A stretch of 64,000 nt of DNA, from assembly GCA_016839055.1 (NCBI GenBank), contig JAEKNX010000009.1, forward strand, positions 114,755-178,754, written 5' to 3'. Every line of letters begins with the position of its first letter. Positions within the stretch are counted from its first letter, which is position 1. Shown piece after piece: positions 35,624-44,091 of this stretch. Source of the stretch: Spirochaetales bacterium (GTDB taxonomy: Bacteria > Spirochaetota > Spirochaetia > UBA9216). The notes beneath the pieces are model-generated. The model did not search any database. It saw only the letters and a list, made by a program, of their open reading frames with translations, and was not told the origin of the DNA. The translations under genes were made by a program, and so were the position numbers.

Positions 35624-37813
35624 CTAAATACTGAATTTCATAATACTCCTGGTGCCGTTATGATTTTCAATGGTGAAATCTCCTTCAAATTGTTTTGTCA
35701 GCATCCCTACAAGTAATAGGCCGAATCCAGTCTGATTCTCTAAATCAAATCCATCAGGAAGACCGTTACCATCATCCTGAATAGTAAGAGTTATATGCCC
35801 TTCATTCTTCTTTAATGTTACCTGTATTAAACCGGAAGTCCTCCCTGCAAATGCATATTTCATCACATTAGTAAGCAGTTCATTTACTACAATCCCGAAA
35901 GAAACAAGTCGTTTCGGGTCAAGTTGAAAATCATCAATATTTTTTTCTACCGAGATTTCAATACTCTCAGGAAATAAGGATAGGCTGACAATCTCATCAA
36001 TAAGATTATCAAGATATTGTTTAATAGATGTAACATTAAAATCATCTGACAGTAACAGCTTTTCATAAAGAATCTGATAACTCTTAACCCGGCCTATTGC
36101 ATCATTTAGCGCAGAAACAGCACTATAATCAGTAAGAGAACTAGCTTGCATAGACAGAAGCCCGACAATAGAAGCAAAATTGTTTTTTATTCTATGATGA
36201 ACTTCTTTTAGAACAACATCTTTTTCAAGCAGCTGATTCTTTATCTCTTCTTCTGCTTTTTTCCTGATGGTTATATCACGTAAAATTGCTAACATTGATA
36301 TAGTACTGTCAGAATTTGTAATTGGAGTACACATCATGTCATAAGTTTTCTGGCTAATTTGAAAATTAATCTCTTTATTGATTTTTTCCCCGGCAATAAC
36401 CTTCGACATCTCACACCAGGAGCATTTCTCTGTACACTGATAAAAATACTCATAACACTTTGTACTATATAAATCACCGAAATCTTTTTTTATAGCCGGA
36501 TTGAAATACTTAATATTATATTCCTGATCAATAATAAAAACTCCATCTTTCATTGAGTTGAAGATATTAATAAAATTATCTCTTTCTATACGCAGGGTCT
36601 CTTCGGCCTGTCTGCGCTTGGTAACATCTACTATCGTCCCGAGCATTCTATCAGGTCCCCAGTCCTCAGTCCGGGCAACAACCATCCCTCTTGCTAAAAT
36701 CCATTTATAATTTCCACCTTTAGATAATACTCTAAACTCATCCTGATACATTGAGGTTGCTGCGTTCAAATGCCGGTTAATATTATCATAAAAATATTTT
36801 CTGTCATCCGGATGGACAAGATTCCTGCATTCTTTCGAACTGCCCGAAATCTTACTTTCATCAAATCCAAGCATTACTCTTGTTTTTTTCGAAAATAAAA
36901 CTTCGCCGGTTTCTATATTCCAGTCCCAAAGTCCGAGAGCGCTTCCTTCAACAGCAAATTTATATGGTGTGTCAAATTTATTAAATTCTTTTTGCAGCTG
37001 ATATTCTTCAGAAATCTCTCTAAACACAATTACAACTCTATTGATACTCCCTGCGTCATTTCGGATAGGTATGGCAATTCCTGTAATTTGAAATTTTACT
37101 CCTTCCCTGGATATCAATGTTGTATTTTCAGCAAGCTCCTCTATCTGACCTGACTCAAGCACCTTCTCTATGGGATTGATAATTGTCTTTTTAGTTCTAA
37201 TATTAATAATTTTAAAAACTTCCGAAACAGATTTCTCCCGGCACTTATTAATTTTCCAGCCGGTAAGTTTTTCTGCCGCAGGGTTTATCCGAACAATGTA
37301 TCCTTTTATATCTGCCGTTAATACAGCATCTCCGATTGAATTAATAATTGTGCTAAAATCATTTTCTCTTTCAATTATTCTTTTACAATTATCTTCCAAT
37401 AGTCGTATATTTTTATCAACTTTCAGGTTGGTATCAAATAATTCAAACGCCGCCTTAATGGATGAATTCAGCACAGAAATACCTGAACTTTTTACTACAT
37501 AACCGTAGGAAGTTATCTTATTAGTTCTTTCAACTATTTCAGATTCAGTATGACTGGATAAAAATACAATTGGTATTTCTTTGTCTTTCAGGATGAGTTC
37601 AGCCGCTTCAGTTCCGTCAATTCCCCTCCCCAAATCAATATCCATCAGAACCATATTAATATCCTGTCTTTCTCTAACGAGAGTGACAGCGGCCTCCCCT
37701 GTCATTGCGTGAATTGTATTGTAGCCGTACTTTCCAAGCTCTTGCTTTTTAGCCATGGCTATTATGATTTCATCTTCAACAAGCAGTAACGTCTTTTTAT
37801 ATTTATTATCCAT
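35624..37813 (-). CDS. Hybrid protein: receiver domain, PAS domains and HisKA_2 histidine kinase
   Basis: The cytosolic signalling protein has 729 residues. An N-terminal receiver (about 8-125) has acidic VEDE, phosphoacceptor Asp in VLMDIDLG, LSSH and Lys in YVVKSSG. Three PAS/PAC units follow (about 150-275, 285-410 with WDWNIETGEVLFSKKTRVMLG, and 420-525). The third has Cys residues in YEYFYQCTEKCSWCE that could bind metal or a redox cofactor. HisKA_2 is at EVHHRIKNNFASIVGLL near 540, and HATPase_c follows with NELLTNVMKYAF and QDDGNGLPDG. The receiver at the front suggests that another kinase controls this one. Confidence 0.88.
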   Translation of the reverse strand: MDNKYKKTLLLVEDEIIIAMAKKQELGKYGYNTIHAMTGEAAVTLVRERQDINMVLMDIDLGRGIDGTEAAELILKDKEIPIVFLSSHTESEIVERTNKITSYGYVVKSSGISVLNSSIKAAFELFDTNLKVDKNIRLLEDNCKRIIERENDFSTIINSIGDAVLTADIKGYIVRINPAAEKLTGWKINKCREKSVSEVFKIINIRTKKTIINPIEKVLESGQIEELAENTTLISREGVKFQITGIAIPIRNDAGSINRVVIVFREISEEYQLQKEFNKFDTPYKFAVEGSALGLWDWNIETGEVLFSKKTRVMLGFDESKISGSSKECRNLVHPDDRKYFYDNINRHLNAATSMYQDEFRVLSKGGNYKWILARGMVVARTEDWGPDRMLGTIVDVTKRRQAEETLRIERDNFINIFNSMKDGVFIIDQEYNIKYFNPAIKKDFGDLYSTKCYEYFYQCTEKCSWCEMSKVIAGEKINKEINFQISQKTYDMMCTPITNSDSTISMLAILRDITIRKKAEEEIKNQLLEKDVVLKEVHHRIKNNFASIVGLLSMQASSLTDYSAVSALNDAIGRVKSYQILYEKLLLSDDFNVTSIKQYLDNLIDEIVSLSLFPESIEISVEKNIDDFQLDPKRLVSFGIVVNELLTNVMKYAFAGRTSGLIQVTLKKNEGHITLTIQDDGNGLPDGFDLENQTGFGLLLVGMLTKQFEGDFTIENHNGTRSIMKFSI

Positions 37814-38035
37814 AGATCACTATTCCTTTCCGAATTTAAATCGCAACTTCAAATAGTCAAATATTTTCCATTGAGATATCTTAAACAGTCATTCGGTGTT
37901 ATATAGTGAATGGGTTGAGAAAAAAGACATTTAAAAGACCACCTGCCTGACATTTAAGTATGATTCATTCTCGGGGCAGATGATCCATCTGTAAATCTAT
38001 CTTTGTGTATAAATATTGTATATGATTGTATAGGA

Positions 38036-39172
38036 CTATGCGATATTCTTGCCGTAGAGCAGGAGTAATAAATCCTCCCGGCCGGAGACTTCGAATTTAC
38101 GGTACAAACTGGTAAAATGCTTTCTAATAGTTATTTCTGCAAGGCCTAAATCGTAGGCTATCTCCTTTGTATTCTTCCTCTCCAGTAACAGTGAAAGAAC
38201 ATCTCTCTCGCGGCCTGTCAACCCATAGTCGGAGAGTTTTATTTCGGATTTGATAGCGCCATCCCCTTCATCGTTCTTTGATAATGATTTAATAGAATCG
38301 TTAATCTTTCTTAATTCTAAAAAAATATCTTTTCCAAAAACTTCATGTAATTCATGTTGGAGACGAGTATCGGTCTCCGGATCATTCTTAAAAACAATCA
38401 GCAGCAGCCGTCCAGTCTTAAACCAATTAGTATTATCCGGAAAAACTTGCACACGAATATTGATGTAGCTATGTTCCCGGTGGCAAAATGTAAGTTTACA
38501 CTCAAGAAATTTTCCTGGAGCGATTCTCTTTAATGCATATAATAACCTTTCGGTCTGCTTAGGATCCAGAACCGTCCTCAAAGACTGATTCCCAATATCC
38601 CTCTCCGAATACCCCAGGAGATTTGCGGCAGCTTGACCGCCGAACATTATTCGCCCATCCTCTCTGCAGATAAGAAAACTCTGCACCTCGTTTGAGTCGG
38701 CCATGGATAGAAGTTCAGGATGAACGAGGGGTAAATACTTTTTATAGAAAGGTCGGCAATTCTGATAAAAACCAACAAATTCCATAGAGTCAGTCTCTTC
38801 CGCGTTATAAGAAAAAACATCAACACGGACATCCGATGCTTCTCCGTTACTGTTAAAATGTTGCTTATTAATATGGCACGAATCGATTTCCCCGTTAATC
38901 ATTTTTTGATAATTATATTCATCTTCGGAGGAAAACAGGGGACAGGTAATCGCGCTGTAATGTATTCCTTCCACTTCCCCAATGTTATAACCAAGTTTTT
39001 GGGCAAAATTCCGGTTTACGCTGATATATTGTCCCTTGGGATTTATCAGGGCTACTCCCATGGGTGAGGATTCAAGAAGAAACATAATTACTTTCTTATT
39101 TAATTTCGACTCTGAGAGAACCGACATCTGCTTGAAATATATATTTTTGTCACTGTCCATAATTAATTCCAT
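38036..39172 (-). CDS. PAS-LuxR transcriptional regulator
   Basis: The 378-residue protein has two PAS domains (about 30-140: MGVALINPKGQYISVNRNFAQKLGY in parts; about 160-275: REDGRIMFGGQAAANLLGYSERDIG in parts), a short coiled region and a C-terminal LuxR HTH (about 310-375: LTGRERDVLSLLLERKNTKEIAYDLGLAEITIRKHF in parts). It lacks receiver and transmembrane regions, so it senses a cytosolic signal directly. The first residues MELIMDSDK offer two possible starts (39172 or 39160). No obvious operon partner is present. Upstream 39173-39421 holds no gene, only AT-rich sequence and a run of nine G near 39374. Confidence 0.82.
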   Translation of the reverse strand: MELIMDSDKNIYFKQMSVLSESKLNKKVIMFLLESSPMGVALINPKGQYISVNRNFAQKLGYNIGEVEGIHYSAITCPLFSSEDEYNYQKMINGEIDSCHINKQHFNSNGEASDVRVDVFSYNAEETDSMEFVGFYQNCRPFYKKYLPLVHPELLSMADSNEVQSFLICREDGRIMFGGQAAANLLGYSERDIGNQSLRTVLDPKQTERLLYALKRIAPGKFLECKLTFCHREHSYINIRVQVFPDNTNWFKTGRLLLIVFKNDPETDTRLQHELHEVFGKDIFLELRKINDSIKSLSKNDEGDGAIKSEIKLSDYGLTGRERDVLSLLLERKNTKEIAYDLGLAEITIRKHFTSLYRKFEVSGREDLLLLLYGKNIA

Positions 39173-39421
39173 ATAGGTATAACCTTTATTGAAGGAGTCA
39201 ACATAATACGATTAAATATTAAATGGGTTAGATTAAGCCGATATGACTTCTCGGACGTACGTTCAATATAGATTAGAATATATCAAATTCTTCATTAAAA
39301 ATCAAGATCCGGCTTTTCACCTCATCTATATAACGCCTCGAATGTGCTTAAAATATTGAGAGATATTTACCAGGGGGGGGGCTTGGCTGAACCTTTTATA
39401 AATAAGTGATAGAGTATCAGC

Positions 39422-40147
39422 ATGCAGCTAAAATGTGCCTATTGCGGGAAACCTATTAACGGGAAATATTTCAAGGACTACTGGGGCAGCTCTTACTGCA
39501 AAGAGCACCTGAAGACAGCTCCTCAATGTGACTATTGCGGAAGGCTCATAGGGAAGACTCTAACGAAGGGCGGATTGACATATTCTGACGGACGCAGGAT
39601 ATGCGGTATATGCCATTTGACAGCAGTAACTGATATTGAGCGCGGACGGAAATTACTGCAGGAGGTGCATGATACCCTCGAGACGGAAGGAATCAAGATA
39701 AGCCCATTCAAGCCAGAGTTCGCGCTTATAAGCCGATCAAAGCTGAAGCAGCTGGATAAGGGCGGCGGAGAAAGACAAGGCTTTGCTGTTTTCAACCGCC
39801 AGGCTGTAAATAGTAAAATTGTCAGCTTCAAGATGCAGATCTTCGTCCTTCACGGCCTTCCTGAGGCAAGTTTCATCTCAACCTGCGCTCACGAGCTGAT
39901 GCACATCTGGTTCTACAGTCATAATTCTACCGACACCTCCCCTGCCCTCACTGAAGGAAGCTGCAATATGGCCTCCTACCTTGTTCTTAAAAGACAGAAG
40001 ACGCTGGAGGCGGAATATTTAATAAAGGGACTATTTGATGACAGGAGCCGGGACTATGGCCAGGGCTTCCGCAAAGTACAGAAACTGGCCGACCGGCAGG
40101 GAATTGCCGGCTGGCTTGAGTATGCGCGGACGCATAAAAGAATTTAG
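39422..40147 (+). CDS. LIM/DA1-like zinc metallopeptidase
   Basis: The 241-residue protein has two zinc-finger-like Cys/His sets at the N-terminus (CAYCGKPINGKYF, YCKEHL, CDYCGRLIG, CGICH; residues 5-70), arranged like a LIM domain. A DA1-like peptidase domain follows, with the gluzincin helix CAHELMHIWFY near residue 155 and a downstream Glu in LTEGSCNMASYLVL as likely third ligand. Plant DA1 proteins combine a LIM-like domain with an HExxH peptidase, and this is a compact bacterial version. There is no signal peptide, so it is predicted cytosolic. Substrate and role are unknown. It starts with ATG 39422 and stands alone. Confidence 0.75.
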   Translation: MQLKCAYCGKPINGKYFKDYWGSSYCKEHLKTAPQCDYCGRLIGKTLTKGGLTYSDGRRICGICHLTAVTDIERGRKLLQEVHDTLETEGIKISPFKPEFALISRSKLKQLDKGGGERQGFAVFNRQAVNSKIVSFKMQIFVLHGLPEASFISTCAHELMHIWFYSHNSTDTSPALTEGSCNMASYLVLKRQKTLEAEYLIKGLFDDRSRDYGQGFRKVQKLADRQGIAGWLEYARTHKRI

Positions 40148-40156
40148 ATAATTCAC

Positions 40157-40480
40157 TCAGCTTTCGCAGTCACACTTTATATTTCCCGCAATGATTTCCT
40201 TCCAGTCACCCAGAACATCATGCGTCCAGCAGTCGTCGGCACCGGCTGCTTCTCTCATTACAAGAGCGAAAATATATGACAACTCTTTGACGGTAGCGCC
40301 TGCTTCCAGCGCTCCCTTAAAATGCTTCAATACGCAAGGCTTTGATCTTGCCTTTATGGAAAGTGAAAAACAGATAAACTGATATGTCTTTTCATCTATC
40401 ATCCGCTTTTCTTCGTACAGCTTATCAATCTCATCAAGTTTCTCGGTAAATTCAGGAAAAAACTGTTCCAGCATTCTCAT
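40157..40480 (-). CDS. Carboxymuconolactone decarboxylase-like (AhpD-fold) protein
   Basis: The 107-residue all-helical protein resembles the CMD/AhpD fold: SIKARSKPCVLKHFKGALEAGATVKEL (in parts) carries Cys and His in the usual helix, in C-x3-H spacing rather than the common C-x2-C-x2-H, and the following helix YIFALVMREAAGADDC matches the family. Such proteins act in peroxide reduction or decarboxylation; the missing second Cys argues against classical AhpD activity. The C-terminal KCDCES adds two Cys. GGAGG precedes ATG 40480. Confidence 0.65.
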   Translation of the reverse strand: MRMLEQFFPEFTEKLDEIDKLYEEKRMIDEKTYQFICFSLSIKARSKPCVLKHFKGALEAGATVKELSYIFALVMREAAGADDCWTHDVLGDWKEIIAGNIKCDCES

Positions 40481-40635
40481 ATTAACCTCCAGGTGGATAA
40501 AACGTGACTAATTATATCAGATTCAATCTTTTCTGCCAGCACATTTTTCTCCCATTATAAGAGTCTGATCACTAGCCGCGTTTTACCTGAAATCGCCGGA
40601 GTCGGCAGCTGTCGGCACCCGGTCAAGGATGAAAA

Positions 40636-42036
40636 TTAGATATTAAAATCTATTGTGCATATTGCGCCATTGTCATTGCAAAAATCAACGGTTCCGTCAA
40701 TCTGCTTGGTCAGCATACGAATAAGCTGCAGACCGAATCCTGCAGGCCTTCCATTAGCATCCAGACTAGGATAGCCAGGCCCGTTGTCTTTCACTATTAT
40801 TCTCACATTACCCTCAGTAAAAGCTGCGGTAATCTCAAGCAGGCCCCTCTTGCCGTTTTCCATAAAAGCATACTTGAACGCGTTTGTGAGTAGTTCGTTG
40901 ACGATTAGTCCCAAGGGAAAAATCTTGTCGGAAGGAATTAAAAAGTTTTGAATATTCTTCAATACTTCCACATCCCGGCTTCCGGGAAATACTTCGAAAA
41001 TTTCATCTATTAAGGTTGAAAGATAGTCTTCTATCGATGTATGAATAAAATCAGCTGATAAATACAGTTTGTCATAGAGGACTCTCATACTGCGAAGTCT
41101 TCCAACCGCATCCTGAAGCGGAGCATTAACTCTCTCATCATCGGCATCGCCAAGTTGTATCATCAAAAGACCTTCTATAGAAGCCATGTTGTTTTTCAGC
41201 CTATGATAAATTTCACGAAGAAGAATCTCTTTTTGTTCCAGCAGTGCGTCAACTTTCTCTTCGAAGTGCTTCCTGTAGGTTATATCTTCTATTTTCCCAA
41301 TAACTTTGGTAACCTTATTCCCCTGCTTAACCGGATTAAGTACATATTCAAGATAAAGTTCGCTTCCCCATTTACTCTTATATTGGGCCGCACCGTGAAC
41401 AATCGAAGAAGTCTCTATAACTTTCCTGAAATCTTCGGAGAATCCCGACTCTACTAAAAGAGGAAACGTAAGTATATTGATCTTCTTAGTCGCTTCCGCA
41501 GATGGGGACCCCAGGATCTGCAGCATCGTAGCGTTTACTTCAAGAATATTGCCTTCAATATCAGTATAAATTATTCCGGATACCGAGTTATCAAATAAAC
41601 TCCGGTAACGCTGTTCGCTTTCCTGCAAGGCATGTTCAACGGTTTTCCGCGCAGTAATATCATGAATAACTCCGGTGACAATCTGTTTCTCACTATCATA
41701 TTCGGCTATTGAGTGAATATCCCGAACGTCACCATCAGAGACTCTTTTAATCTGATATTCAACATCATAAGTTAGGCCCTTCTCTTTCAGATTTTTTAGA
41801 GCGTCGTCTAATATTGGCCGATACTCCGGCAGAACTAAATTCTTGAGATATGCTAAAGGATACTTTTTGTACTCTATCCCATAGATTCGGCACGCTTCGG
41901 CTGTCGGAGTGACTCTCGATGAACCGATGTTTATTCTCCAAGAACCAAGATGAGCTATTTTCTGAATAATCCTGAAATGTTCTTCGCTTTTTTCCAAAGA
42001 GCTGCTTATAGTCTGGTCTTTCATAAAATCCGGCAT
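40636..42036 (-). CDS. PAS-domain sensor histidine kinase (HisKA_2 type)
   Basis: The 466-residue kinase lacks transmembrane segments. PAS 1 spans about 15-130 (AHLGSWRINIGSSRVTPTAEACRIYGI in parts, closing VTGVIHDITARKTVE) and PAS 2 about 140-260 (SLFDNSVSGIIYTDIEGNILEVNATMLQILG in parts). The phosphoacceptor is in REIYHRLKNNMASIEGLL near 272, where the His before Arg is kept, and HATPase_c has GLIVNELLTNAFKYAF and VKDNGPGYP. The C-terminal half is close in style to the kinases at 31018 and 35624, suggesting duplication within this signalling block. The signal and partner are unknown. Confidence 0.86.
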   Translation of the reverse strand: MPDFMKDQTISSSLEKSEEHFRIIQKIAHLGSWRINIGSSRVTPTAEACRIYGIEYKKYPLAYLKNLVLPEYRPILDDALKNLKEKGLTYDVEYQIKRVSDGDVRDIHSIAEYDSEKQIVTGVIHDITARKTVEHALQESEQRYRSLFDNSVSGIIYTDIEGNILEVNATMLQILGSPSAEATKKINILTFPLLVESGFSEDFRKVIETSSIVHGAAQYKSKWGSELYLEYVLNPVKQGNKVTKVIGKIEDITYRKHFEEKVDALLEQKEILLREIYHRLKNNMASIEGLLMIQLGDADDERVNAPLQDAVGRLRSMRVLYDKLYLSADFIHTSIEDYLSTLIDEIFEVFPGSRDVEVLKNIQNFLIPSDKIFPLGLIVNELLTNAFKYAFMENGKRGLLEITAAFTEGNVRIIVKDNGPGYPSLDANGRPAGFGLQLIRMLTKQIDGTVDFCNDNGAICTIDFNI

Positions 42037-42233
42037 TTTACCTCATTCAATTGAGTTTAATAAAACTCTAAAATTTATCAAAAACAGCTTTACATTTTTT
42101 CCTGACCTTAGTACAGGGCAATTCCTCAGAACATAAAAGATATTCCTTTTCGACGGAAACGAAATTTCGACAATTGATGATGCGGTGATAACCATTATTG
42201 TTTCAAGGCGGACAGACATATACTAATGATACG

Positions 42234-42257
42234 AAAAAACACCCTGAAATCAAGGGT
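42234..42257 (-). terminator. Terminator after the AOR-MATE operon
   Basis: On the minus strand ACCCTTGATTTCAGGGT (42257-42241) forms a short stem with one bulge and runs into GTTTTTT (42240-42234), just after the MATE stop codon. It is a plausible Rho-independent terminator for the four-gene unit. The remaining 42037-42233 contains no gene that I can see. Confidence 0.65.
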
Positions 42258-42268
42258 CTAAATCAATT

Positions 42269-43630
42269 CTAATCATTATCCCTGTCAAAACAGTCATGAC
42301 AGGCCTGCCTGAAGACATGCATTGCCCAGACCAGAGTAATTACAGCCGCCGACCAGTTTATAAGGATTAGTCCCCGCCATACGCCCTTCTCAGCCATGCC
42401 CAGGGTGAAGCAAAAGAAGTAGAATACTCCAGCAGGAGCTATAATCTGACGATAAAGACCCATCCACATAATCATTGCCGGTTTCTTGAGTCCCTGTAGA
42501 ACAGAATTGCTCTGAAAAAGGATTATATAACTATAATATGTAATGCCTTGAAGAAGCAGGTAATTATATCCCATCCTTATAACCGACTCTGTCTCTGTAA
42601 AGAGGCCGAGTATCTGTTTCCCGAAAATGAGTACCGGAGGCAGAATAAGAACCATTACGAGGACTCCTCCGATTAGTGACAGTCTGAATGATTTAATTAC
42701 CCTGTCCATCCTGCCGGCCCCGTTATTCTGCCCGGTCAGGGCCGAGAGTGCCGTATTGAGTCCGGCAGTAGGTACGAGGGCTATCTGTTCAACCCTCACG
42801 GCCGCGCCATAAGCTGCAACCGCATCACGGCCAAAGGAGGAGATAAACCAGGTTAGAACGAAGGTTCCGAGCGACATGGTCATGAAGTTTGCCGTTGCGG
42901 GGACTGACTGCTGTAGAATCTCAAGCACATACGCCCGTTTCGGGAAAAAATCAGCCTTCCTCATCCCCCTTAGTCCTCCGGCATCAACAAGCTTCATCAG
43001 CATGTACACGAGGGTAAGTATCTGGATGAGAACGGTTGCCATAGCTACCCCCGCCTCTTTCATTTCGAAGATGTACATGAACAGAGGATCAAGCCCGATA
43101 TTGAGGAGAAAACCAGCTATAAGCACATTTCGATATGTCAGGGTGTCGCCCCTTGCAGTTAATCCGGCACCCGCCACCGGAGCGAGATTAAGAAAGGGCA
43201 TGCCGAAGATAATAACGCGCCCGTATGCCAGGGCTCCCCGGAGGACATCTCCCTCACCGTTGAGAAGCTGAAAAATGGGCCTTAGAAAATTGAAAAGAAG
43301 AACTGCGGTTATAATTGAAAACCCCGCGGCCAGGGTGATTACCTGTGCATGATATTTCCTGGCTTTAACCGCGTCTCCGGCCCCGATTGCATTGGCCACA
43401 AGAGCTCCGGCGGCGCCCGCGAAACCTATTCCAAGCGACATTACAAGCATAAAAAGCGGGAAGTTAAGCGACAGGGCAGCAAGAGAATCAGTCGAGAGCC
43501 TGCCTGCCCAGAAAGTATCGACGACATTGTACATCGTACTGAATAAAAATCCCGTACTGGAGGGAATAGCAAGACGTCTCAGGTGTTTAAGCAATGATCC
43601 CTTTGTCAGATCGGCACTATCTGCCTTCAC
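42269..43630 (-). CDS. MATE-family efflux transporter
   Basis: The membrane antiporter has about 453 residues and twelve helices (LAIPSSTGFLFSTMYNVVDTFWAGRLS in parts, typical of the NorM/DinF-like branch; then LAALSLNFPLFMLVMSLGIG). GTG 43630 was preferred because GGAGGGTGAG precedes it and it starts just after the MoaD-like stop. An ATG at 43675 would overlap that gene by 41 bases. It is the last gene of the AOR-ferredoxin-MoaD unit, where it could export a reaction product or toxic compound. Whether it works with AOR is inference. Confidence 0.85.
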   Translation of the reverse strand: MKADSADLTKGSLLKHLRRLAIPSSTGFLFSTMYNVVDTFWAGRLSTDSLAALSLNFPLFMLVMSLGIGFAGAAGALVANAIGAGDAVKARKYHAQVITLAAGFSIITAVLLFNFLRPIFQLLNGEGDVLRGALAYGRVIIFGMPFLNLAPVAGAGLTARGDTLTYRNVLIAGFLLNIGLDPLFMYIFEMKEAGVAMATVLIQILTLVYMLMKLVDAGGLRGMRKADFFPKRAYVLEILQQSVPATANFMTMSLGTFVLTWFISSFGRDAVAAYGAAVRVEQIALVPTAGLNTALSALTGQNNGAGRMDRVIKSFRLSLIGGVLVMVLILPPVLIFGKQILGLFTETESVIRMGYNYLLLQGITYYSYIILFQSNSVLQGLKKPAMIMWMGLYRQIIAPAGVFYFFCFTLGMAEKGVWRGLILINWSAAVITLVWAMHVFRQACHDCFDRDND

Positions 43631-43634
43631 TACC

Positions 43635-43868
43635 TCACCCTCCCGATAACGGCCAGAAGATACTGACCTCATCACCGTCTTTCAGCAGCAAGCCGGGCCG
43701 GGCCCGCTCGTAGTTTACTACAGTAATAAGAAGCGGCCTCAGCGGAAGAGGCACTTTTAGAAGCTTGTATAGAGAATTTAATTTTGCCTCGTCTTTTAGT
43801 TTTATAAAACCAGAGTCATCAACCCGGCTGTGATCACAGAAAGGCGGAGCTGTAATCCTGACATTCAT
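43635..43868 (-). CDS. MoaD/ThiS-family sulfur-carrier protein
   Basis: The 77-residue protein has a ubiquitin-like fold pattern ending in LLKDGDEVSIFWPLSGG, with the C-terminal Gly-Gly that becomes the thiocarboxylate in MoaD and ThiS. Between ferredoxin and MATE genes downstream of AOR, it most likely delivers sulfur to the tungsto- or molybdopterin of this AOR. The N-terminal half is divergent from standard MoaD. It starts five bases after the ferredoxin stop. Confidence 0.75.
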   Translation of the reverse strand: MNVRITAPPFCDHSRVDDSGFIKLKDEAKLNSLYKLLKVPLPLRPLLITVVNYERARPGLLLKDGDEVSIFWPLSGG

Positions 43869-43872
43869 TCAA

Positions 43873-44091
43873 TCAGGATACCATGATTATAACATCGATA
43901 GGGCATGATTTTGCACAGATTCCGCAGCCAGTACAGGTTTCGGGCCTTACGAGGGCCGGATATGCCTTGCGGTATGAGTCTATATCAGTCTTATCAGCCT
44001 CGAGGCAGCTGAAAGGACAGGCTGTGATACAAACCCTGCAAGCCATACATAGTTTATAGTCAACAAGCGGGATCTTCTTCTCCTTAACCAT
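43873..44091 (-). CDS. Two-cluster 4Fe-4S ferredoxin
   Basis: The 72-residue ferredoxin has two complete cluster motifs, CMACRVCITACP and CTGCGICAKSCP, so it carries two [4Fe-4S] centres. It is the presumed electron acceptor or donor for the neighbouring AOR. ATG 44091 (MVKEKKIP) follows GGAGTACTCA; the upstream ATG at 44106 has no site. It overlaps the AOR stop codon by eight bases, so translation is coupled. Confidence 0.88.
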   Translation of the reverse strand: MVKEKKIPLVDYKLCMACRVCITACPFSCLEADKTDIDSYRKAYPALVRPETCTGCGICAKSCPIDVIIMVS

